Source of the DNA: Burkholderiales bacterium
Lineage (GTDB): Bacteria; Pseudomonadota; Gammaproteobacteria; Burkholderiales; Burkholderiaceae_D
DNA: 6,659 nt
Assembly (NCBI GenBank): GCA_028868455.1
Contig: JAGWUK010000166.1
Location: 1-6,659 of the forward strand
Direction of reading: 5' to 3'
A program made the translations under genes and the position numbers. Shown here one piece after another: positions 1-6,659 of this stretch (positions are counted from its first letter, which is position 1; each line of letters starts with the position of its first letter). A model generated the notes under the pieces. It was given only the letters and a program-made list of their open reading frames with translations. It ran no database searches and was not told the DNA's origin.

Positions 1-2100
1 GTTTCCAAGCAATTCGTATGCCAAACCGACCCGAAAATGCACGTTCGCATTGCCGGGCGCGAGTTTCAGCGCCTGTGCAAGCAAACGCCCAGCTTCCGCC
101 TGGTCGCCTAGGCGTGCCGCATAGGTCGCCATGCGGTACACCAGCGTCACGTCATCAGGAGCGCCCGCTAAGCGCGGTTGCAGCAGCTCGCGCGCCTTTT
201 GATATGCAGCACGAGCGTCCTGTTCACGCCCCGGTATCCACAGCAGCGCATCTGCTAAGTTTCCCCAATACATATAATTCGCCGGGCTACCTTTGTCCGG
301 TGCCACTGCTTGCTCAAACGCCCTGGCGGCCGCCAGATAGTCTCCACGCTGAAAAAGCGCCACGCCGAGTGCCGTGTTCAGTCGTCCGCTGGAGCGGATT
401 TGCAGTCCCTGTTGCAGTACATGCAAAGCTTCATCAACCTGATCAAGACGAGTCAGGGTTGCGCTCAGATTCGCGTAGGCATTGACGGCATCGGGTTGCA
501 ACTGAATACTGCTACGAAACGCTTGTTCTGCCCCTGCATAATCTCCCATCCGATATAGCACCGTACCTTCAGCGTCAGCAAACACCCGCTCATCTGGGAA
601 TAAATTCATGCCATTTTTGGCGAAAGCTAATGCTTCGGACAGTTTCCCCAATCCCATAAGCGCTTCAAATTTCCCATACCACGCAAAGCTGTTTTTCCCA
701 TCCATATTCATGGCACCCGTAAATATCGCAAATGCTTCTTCCCTTTTACCTTGGTGAAGTCGAACCAGTCCTTTAGCCACCTGACTCAACGCCAGCTGGT
801 CATTTAACTTCAATGCGCGCTGCGCGCTCGCATCTGCTCTACGCAACCAAAGCACGTCCTTCAGGTCACTCGCGTAGCGAAAACTATAAACCAGCGACAT
901 ACCAGCCACGGCGGCAGCATTATTGGAATCATGCTTCAGGACGGTTTCAAAACTTTGTTGCGCTTTATCCAAACTGCCGGGACGATCAAACAGTTTCAGC
1001 GCCTCCAAACCTTGTTGCATGGTCAAGGCTTCGGAATAGGGCTTGAGCAGGCTGGGATCAAACTCCAGATAGGGGATCGCTTTCCAGATGCCGAAAGCTA
1101 GCATTAGGCTGATGGCGACAGCAGCCAATATGCGTGAACGCTTGTTGGAATGACGTAAGTTCTTTAACAGACCTGGTGTCACAGCATTGGCAACTGGCGT
1201 TATGGGTGTCTCACTGAACGTAATAGTGTTTATGTTCAACGCTGACAACTGCGCCAATACTTGCTGCATGTCTGCATAGCGATTTTCCGGCTGCCGTGCG
1301 GTCATGCGGCGTATCAGGCTCACAACCGCAGGCGGAATCTGCATAGAAAAATCCCAGCTGTCGGAACTTGATTGCATCAGCGCGGCAGCCAGCGCCAGAC
1401 CGCTCAGACTGGAAAATGGGCGGCTACCGCTCAACAGCTCATACAGGATCACACCTAATGCATAAACATCGCTCTGCGCATTGGCGGCGGTACCGGTCAT
1501 GCGCTCTGGCGCCATATAGGCGATGGTGCCTTGCGGGTCAATTTGATTGAGCGACGTCGTTGCCTGGGCATCGGCTTGCGATGCCAACCCAAAATCAAGA
1601 ATGCGTATACGGTCATCCGGCTCCAGCATCAGGTTCGAGGGTTTCAGGTCACCGTGTATCAATCCCGAAGCATGCGCTACCTGCATTGCCTGCGCCACCT
1701 GGCGCACGATATCCAATGCTTGTGTCGTCGTCTGCGGGCCGTTTTGCAGGCTTTGCTTTAAAGTCTGCCCGGGTACCAGCTCCATGATGATAGAAGGCGG
1801 ATCCTGCTCATCTTCGATGGCAAAAATTTTGACAAAAGCAGGGTGCTGCAAAGAAGCGGCCAGCCGCGCTTCTTTTAGCAAGACAGCCGTTTGAGCCGGA
1901 CCTTCGAGGTTTTTTAATTGCTTGATCGCGACCAGGCGACACAACTTGCTGTCCCACGCCTGATACACCTGTCCAAATCCACCTTCACCGAGCGCGCGTT
2001 GCAAATCGTAATGTTTAAAACTCTGGCTGTCGTCGCGACCCGTCGTTGTCGCGGTACCCGGTTGCATCTCGCTTATGGAACTGGCGGTGTTGTTTTGCAT
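1..2100 (-). CDS. Membrane-anchored Ser/Thr protein kinase with C-terminal TPR repeats (3' end outside window)
   Basis: Starting from the ATG at 2098-2100 the frame stays open for 700 codons to the window edge, so the C-terminus is missing. Residues about 31-286 form a Hanks-type kinase domain that phosphorylates Ser/Thr of target proteins in the cytoplasm. Visible motifs are the glycine-rich loop GEGGFGQV (38-45), VAIK with Lys60, Glu77 of helix C, HGDLKPSN with catalytic Asp151, Lys153 and Asn156, DFG (169-171), APE (197-199), Asp211 of subdomain IX and Arg274. The HRD arginine is Gly150, so this is a non-RD kinase. A hydrophobic helix at about 323-343 follows a basic stretch (KRSR), which predicts one membrane pass with the rest outside the cytoplasm. 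From about residue 435 onward there are TPR-like helical pairs, clearest at 507-540, 541-568, 573-602 and 653-684. An in-frame TGA lies just upstream, and this is the first ATG after it; no good Shine-Dalgarno is visible, so a start at Met12 is possible. Substrates are unknown. Confidence 0.93.
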   Translation of the reverse strand, partial: MQNNTASSISEMQPGTATTTGRDDSQSFKHYDLQRALGEGGFGQVYQAWDSKLCRLVAIKQLKNLEGPAQTAVLLKEARLAASLQHPAFVKIFAIEDEQDPPSIIMELVPGQTLKQSLQNGPQTTTQALDIVRQVAQAMQVAHASGLIHGDLKPSNLMLEPDDRIRILDFGLASQADAQATTSLNQIDPQGTIAYMAPERMTGTAANAQSDVYALGVILYELLSGSRPFSSLSGLALAAALMQSSSDSWDFSMQIPPAVVSLIRRMTARQPENRYADMQQVLAQLSALNINTITFSETPITPVANAVTPGLLKNLRHSNKRSRILAAVAISLMLAFGIWKAIPYLEFDPSLLKPYSEALTMQQGLEALKLFDRPGSLDKAQQSFETVLKHDSNNAAAVAGMSLVYSFRYASDLKDVLWLRRADASAQRALKLNDQLALSQVAKGLVRLHQGKREEAFAIFTGAMNMDGKNSFAWYGKFEALMGLGKLSEALAFAKNGMNLFPDERVFADAEGTVLYRMGDYAGAEQAFRSSIQLQPDAVNAYANLSATLTRLDQVDEALHVLQQGLQIRSSGRLNTALGVALFQRGDYLAAARAFEQAVAPDKGSPANYMYWGNLADALLWIPGREQDARAAYQKARELLQPRLAGAPDDVTLVYRMATYAARLGDQAEAGRLLAQALKLAPGNANVHFRVGLAYELLGN

Positions 2101-2170
2101 GAATAGCAGGAATCAGTTGGCTAGGAAATAGAATCGGCATTGGTATTGTGCAACAAAAATTTCGATAAAG

Positions 2171-2199
2171 TTAATTTTTACATGTAAAAAACATGTCAA
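2171..2199 (-). promoter_or_regulatory. Candidate promoter of the kinase gene
   Basis: The minus strand carries a perfect TTGACA -35 box at 2199-2194. The -10 position is poor: AATTAA at 17 bp or ATTAAC at 18 bp spacing, within an AT-rich run. Transcription would start near 2164 and give a leader of about 60 bases. The -35 box overlaps the middle palindrome of the ACATGT array, so a protein bound there could block RNA polymerase, or activate if it compensates for the weak -10. The -35 is seen directly; promoter activity is inferred. Confidence 0.45.
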
Positions 2200-2211
2200 C
2201 GACATGTAAAA
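2175..2211. promoter_or_regulatory. Array of three phased ACATGT palindromes (probable operator)
   Basis: ACATGT occurs at 2180-2185, 2191-2196 and 2202-2207, exactly 11 bp apart, so all three sit on nearly the same face of the helix. The first lies in a perfect 16-bp palindrome, TTTTTACATGTAAAAA (2175-2190). The second and third form an inverted repeat, ACATGTC-AAC-GACATGT. The outer arms TTTTACATGT (2176-2185) and ACATGTAAAA (2202-2211) are exact reverse complements centred on the middle site, so the array has overall dyad symmetry. This suggests cooperative binding by a dimeric regulator. I cannot name the regulator family from the motif. Confidence 0.6.
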
Positions 2212-2357
2212 CGCGATGCCAATACCAGAGCACCGTTTATCCAGACGGATATCGGACGTTTTTGTTTTAACTTGAAGAAAGTAATTCTCGGAAAGCAATC
2301 CGTCGCATTTGTAGCGACTTCAAATCACTTGGCTGACGGCGTCCGATTCTCCCCTGC

Positions 2358-3473
2358 TCAGGATCGCGCTTTACGAAAAAGCTGCCACCGCAGCGTTAGC
2401 TGCCACATCAGGAGCAGCACAAGCAAGCACGCAACGTAGGTAATGGCAAGCGAAGGTGTGTAGCCGAGATAGGCGTCGTTTCCGCTTTGAAAATCGATTT
2501 GCCGACCAAACCGTGTCTGCATATAAACCCAGGACAACGCATGGATCAGTGCGATATGCACCATATAAAAGAACATTGGCGAACTGCCGAACAACAGCAA
2601 TATCTTTGGCGGCTCCGGCAAATATCGTTCAAACAGCATCAGCAAAAAACAGCTGATGCTGAGTGTCACGCACAGATATAGCAACGACGGCGGATATTTG
2701 TGAACTTTGACAAACGCCATCAAATCGATCATCCACCCCTGGCCCTGGGCTTGCCAGTGATCCGGGTCGCCATAGAAATTGCCACTACGCAGCAATACAA
2801 AAGCCAGCATCAGCAGCACCGCAGATGCCAACAAAAACCGCTGACGCTGCGCCGCTGGCCACAACATTACCGGTCCCACTGCATACCCTGTCGCCATTAA
2901 GCCTATCCAAGGCATCAGCGGATAGTACACATCGATACTGACGCCATTGGCCAGCGGAATAGATCCGCCCTGATGCCAGAATATCATGGCGATTCCGGCA
3001 TCTTTCGCATGCATGGCATCGAGCAAATTATGCGGCAGGATCAAGGCCAGCGCAGTCACTATCAATAGACTGCGCGGCAACCAGATCAATAAGCCTAACG
3101 CCATCATTGCGACGCCGATTGCCCAGATCACTTGCAGAATCACCGAGTGATAGGCAAACTGCCAGCTAAAACTGACCCATGTCCATTCCAGTACGACCAG
3201 CAAAAATCCGCGACTCAATAAATAGCGCGTCATATCCGGTCTCGAATAACGTCGCGAGCGCAAGTATGCCGACATGCCAGCCAGCAGGACGAAACTCGGT
3301 GCGCATAAATGCGTCACCCAGCGTGTCCAGAACCAGGCCGCGGAACCGGACTGCCAGTCCAGAGGATCAAACAGGGCAGGCGAAAAGTAATCACGGGTAT
3401 GGTCAAGCGCCATCAGCATAATCACCAGACCGCGAAGAGCATCGATAGAACGCAAACGGGGTGTCACTGTCAT
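2358..3473 (-). CDS. DUF1624 / heparan-alpha-glucosaminide N-acetyltransferase-like integral membrane protein
   Basis: A 371-residue, very hydrophobic protein with about ten predicted membrane segments. It opens with RLRSIDALRGLVIMLMALDH (6-25), the N-terminal signature of the DUF1624 family (COG3503-type), related to lysosomal HGSNAT and more distantly to other membrane acyltransferases. A second family hallmark is KYPPSLLYL (259-267), followed by helices at about 263-281, 289-297, 300-319 and 340-360. Relatives with known function move acetyl groups from cytoplasmic acetyl-CoA across the membrane to a sugar amine; most bacterial members have no proven substrate, and none is evident here. 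The frame is also open from a TTG at 3501-3503, but I chose the ATG at 3471-3473 because GAGGA lies five bases upstream of it and the family signature begins just after it. It ends in TGA at 2358-2360. No clear terminator follows, so readthrough into the kinase gene 257 bases downstream is possible. Confidence 0.85.
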   Translation of the reverse strand: MTVTPRLRSIDALRGLVIMLMALDHTRDYFSPALFDPLDWQSGSAAWFWTRWVTHLCAPSFVLLAGMSAYLRSRRYSRPDMTRYLLSRGFLLVVLEWTWVSFSWQFAYHSVILQVIWAIGVAMMALGLLIWLPRSLLIVTALALILPHNLLDAMHAKDAGIAMIFWHQGGSIPLANGVSIDVYYPLMPWIGLMATGYAVGPVMLWPAAQRQRFLLASAVLLMLAFVLLRSGNFYGDPDHWQAQGQGWMIDLMAFVKVHKYPPSLLYLCVTLSISCFLLMLFERYLPEPPKILLLFGSSPMFFYMVHIALIHALSWVYMQTRFGRQIDFQSGNDAYLGYTPSLAITYVACLLVLLLMWQLTLRWQLFRKARS

Positions 3474-3477
3474 GTTT

Positions 3478-3483
3478 GTCCTC
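3478..3483 (-). promoter_or_regulatory. Ribosome binding site that sets the start of the DUF1624 gene
   Basis: The minus strand reads GAGGAC here, with five bases between GAGGA and the ATG at 3473-3471. The upstream in-frame TTG at 3503-3501 has no comparable purine-rich site. This supports a protein ten residues shorter than the longest open frame. Confidence 0.75.
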
Positions 3484-3513
3484 GGTTGAAAATCAGAACG
3501 CAAACTGTCGATG

Positions 3514-3542
3514 ATTGTAGCGATGCATCAACATTTGAGCCA
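3514..3542 (-). promoter_or_regulatory. Weak candidate promoter of the DUF1624 gene
   Basis: TACAAT at 3519-3514 matches five of six bases of the -10 consensus. The hexamer 17 bp upstream, TGGCTC (3542-3537), is a poor -35. The leader would be about 35 bases. A lone ACATGT at 3555-3560 lies just upstream and could be an activator site, which would fit a weak -35. This rests on one hexamer and is tentative. Confidence 0.25.
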
Positions 3543-3592
3543 GCGGGTTTTCTGACATGTTGACGGCGCCAGCTCAACTCATTCAGCGGCGC

Positions 3593-3621
3593 AAAAAAAA
3601 ACCGCCACTGGGGCGGTTTTT
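3593..3621 (-). terminator. Intrinsic terminator of katG
   Basis: A GC-rich stem pairs ACCGCC (3601-3606) with GGCGGT (3612-3617) around a five-base loop, and A/T pairing extends it to ten base pairs. Read on the minus strand it is followed by nine T residues (3601-3593), so it should end transcripts from katG, whose stop lies about 145 bases upstream. On the plus strand five T residues follow, so it could work weakly in both directions, but no plus-strand gene needs it. Confidence 0.9.
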
Positions 3622-3677
3622 CTTGCATGCAGTCTGAATTTTTGCGGGGCGAGAACCAAGCTTGTCTGCACGCTGCC

Positions 3678-3701
3678 GTGAATTGTATGGCGTCAATTCA
3701 C
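3678..3701. repeat. Perfect inverted repeat in the katG 3' region
   Basis: GTGAATTG (3678-3685) and CAATTCAC (3694-3701) are exact reverse complements separated by eight bases. The element lies between the katG stop codon and its terminator. It could form a hairpin in the katG mRNA tail or be a dyad protein site; there is no T run after it, so it is not itself a terminator. Confidence 0.5.
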
Positions 3702-3766
3702 CGATGGACATCGTCTTGCGCAGCGAGGTCAGACGAGTGCTTCAATTGCTGCCTTTCAACAGAAAA

Positions 3767-6022
<2,256 letters not shown>

Positions 6023-6040
6023 TCACGGGTACCCAGAATA

Positions 6041-6067
6041 CAAGCATCGTTCGCGATGCCAGGCTTG
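6041..6067. other. Hairpin in the katG leader
   Basis: GCATCG (6044-6049) and CGATGC (6054-6059) are perfect complements around a four-base loop (TTCG on the plus strand, CGAA on the minus strand). Outer CAAG/CTTG arms (6041-6044 and 6064-6067) can extend the stem across a bulge. No T run follows on either strand, so it is not a terminator. If katG is transcribed from the candidate promoter, it sits about 80 bases before the start codon and could affect mRNA stability or translation. Confidence 0.5.
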
Positions 6068-6219
6068 AACAAGCTTATGCCAATTCCAGGAAAGTGATAA
6101 AACTAAAACAAAACCATCTCAGCGATGCTGGAGCTCACTCCTCGTATAACGATGTGCGCTACCGATGTCGCCGCGTCTTGCAAGATCAATTTTGTCAGTC
6201 TTCAGTGAGTACGAAACCA

Positions 6220-6248
6220 ATTGTAGGCAAAGCAATTCAATAGAACAA
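6220..6248 (-). promoter_or_regulatory. Candidate katG promoter
   Basis: TACAAT (6225-6220) matches five of six -10 consensus bases, with TTGTTC (6248-6243) exactly 17 bp upstream as a weak -35 that keeps TTG. A weak -35 is typical of activator-dependent promoters, and the OxyR-like site overlaps and precedes it. The start would be near 6213, giving a long leader of about 250 bases. A promoter closer to katG cannot be excluded. Confidence 0.45.
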
Positions 6249-6276
6249 TTCAATTTTAAATATGATATCGATTTAT
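6240..6276 (-). promoter_or_regulatory. OxyR-like operator upstream of katG
   Basis: The known OxyR site is two ATAGnTnnnAnCTAT elements separated by seven bases. On the minus strand I see ATAAATCGATATCAT (6276-6262), a seven-base spacer, and ATTGAATTGTTCTAT (6254-6240). By my count they match six and seven of the ten defined bases, with exact element length and spacing. The location next to the -35 of a peroxide-detoxifying gene is what OxyR control predicts. The AT-rich background weakens the match. A direct repeat ATTGAATTG (6254-6246 and 6241-6233) overlaps the downstream element. Confidence 0.4.
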
Positions 6277-6420
6277 TTTAACTAACGACTTTCCTTATTC
6301 AATCCGTAGAACCGATGGCGCCGGTACCGCACCTTGGTGTTTCGATACTCATTGTCCACCACTTCATGCAAAGTGATTGGCTAAGCAAAGATTGAAATAA
6401 GCACGATTTGACAAGGCAAT

Positions 6421-6452
6421 AAAAAAAGGCCGACCTGTACTGGCCGACCTTT
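6421..6452 (-). terminator. Intrinsic terminator of the enoyl-CoA hydratase gene
   Basis: Read on the minus strand, AAAGGTCGGCC (6452-6442) pairs along all eleven bases with GGTCGGCCTTT (6435-6425), counting two G-U pairs, around the loop AGTACA. A run of seven T residues (6427-6421) overlaps and follows the stem. On the plus strand the two G-U pairs become C-A mismatches and no long T run follows, so it acts in the minus direction only. It insulates katG from the hydratase unit. Confidence 0.88.
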
Positions 6453-6519
6453 AAAAACTCATAGCTGAAAATTAACTGCTACAGCATGCTATGTAATTCC
6501 TCGCTCCATAAAAACTTGT

Positions 6520-6659
6520 TTAATGGAACTGGCTGAAGTCCGGTTTGCGCTTCTGGAAGAACGCCATGAATGCTTCCTTCGCTTCCGGGCCATTCAGCAT
6601 CGCGGAAAAATGCTGGTTTTCTTCAGCCATTTTGGCAACGATGGCCTCCGGTTGCTTGG
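6520..6659 (-). CDS. Enoyl-CoA hydratase/isomerase family protein, C-terminal fragment
   Basis: Only the last 45 codons and the TAA stop (6522-6520) lie in the window; the 5' part is beyond the right edge. The fragment ends in EAKEAFMAFFQKRKPDFSQF, and this tail (acidic/alanine helix, then FFxKRKPDFS) is typical of crotonase-fold enoyl-CoA hydratases, which hydrate trans-2-enoyl-CoA in fatty acid or aromatic acid breakdown. The catalytic glutamates and oxyanion hole are not in view, so hydratase versus isomerase activity, and the specific pathway, cannot be decided. A good terminator follows about 70 bases downstream. Confidence 0.85.
   Translation of the reverse strand, partial: KQPEAIVAKMAEENQHFSAMLNGPEAKEAFMAFFQKRKPDFSQFH

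Noticed and set aside
18..485. Plus-strand open frame of 155 codons at the left edge
   Set aside because: Antisense to the TPR-encoding part of the kinase; Pro, Arg and His-rich shadow product with no domain.
2141..2227. Inverted TGGTATTG / CAATACCA flanking the ACATGT array
   Set aside because: Only eight bases, 71 bases apart and not centred on the array; too weak to claim as part of the operator.
2113..2298. Minus-strand 61-codon frame between the DUF1624 and kinase genes
   Set aside because: Starts with TTG, has no ribosome binding site, no recognisable domain, and overlaps the promoter and operator array.
2302..2318. Small hairpin GTCGC/GCGAC downstream of the DUF1624 gene, considered as its terminator
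   Set aside because: The stem is only five base pairs with a seven-base loop and no T run on either strand.
6428..6449. Direct repeat GGCCGACC twice in 22 bases, considered as a repeat element
   Set aside because: It is explained as the two arms of the minus-strand terminator, which pair through G-U wobbles.

Overview
All four protein genes here are read from the minus strand. The DNA looks like an ordinary chromosomal stretch from a Gram-negative proteobacterium of roughly balanced GC content. The catalase-peroxidase has the N-terminal and active-site wording I associate with Betaproteobacteria (Burkholderiales, perhaps Oxalobacteraceae). That placement is an inference from protein style, not a search result.

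Layout in transcription order, right to left. (1) 6520-6659 holds the last 45 codons of an enoyl-CoA hydratase/isomerase family gene, followed by a strong intrinsic terminator at 6421-6452. (2) 5963-6519 is a 557-base non-coding stretch holding that terminator, a candidate OxyR-like operator and promoter for katG, and a long katG leader with a hairpin. (3) 3767-5962 is katG, complete and with every diagnostic active-site residue present, closed by a terminator at 3593-3621. (4) 2358-3473 encodes a multi-pass membrane protein of the DUF1624/heparan-alpha-glucosaminide N-acetyltransferase-like family; its best start is an internal ATG with a good ribosome binding site. (5) 2101-2357 is an intergenic region with a symmetric array of three ACATGT palindromes spaced exactly 11 bp apart, overlapping a perfect TTGACA -35 box. 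(6) 1-2100 is the N-terminal 700 residues of a membrane-anchored Ser/Thr protein kinase (kinase, one transmembrane helix, TPR repeats), running off the left edge.

The terminators divide the window into at least three transcription units: the hydratase, katG alone, and the acyltransferase-like gene with or without the kinase. katG detoxifies hydrogen peroxide. The kinase probably links a TPR-mediated protein interaction outside the membrane to phosphorylation in the cytoplasm. I see no evidence that katG and the kinase work together.

I did not find a clear new multi-gene system. The most distinctive unexplained element is the phased palindrome array in front of the kinase gene. The OxyR-like site and structured leader of katG come next.
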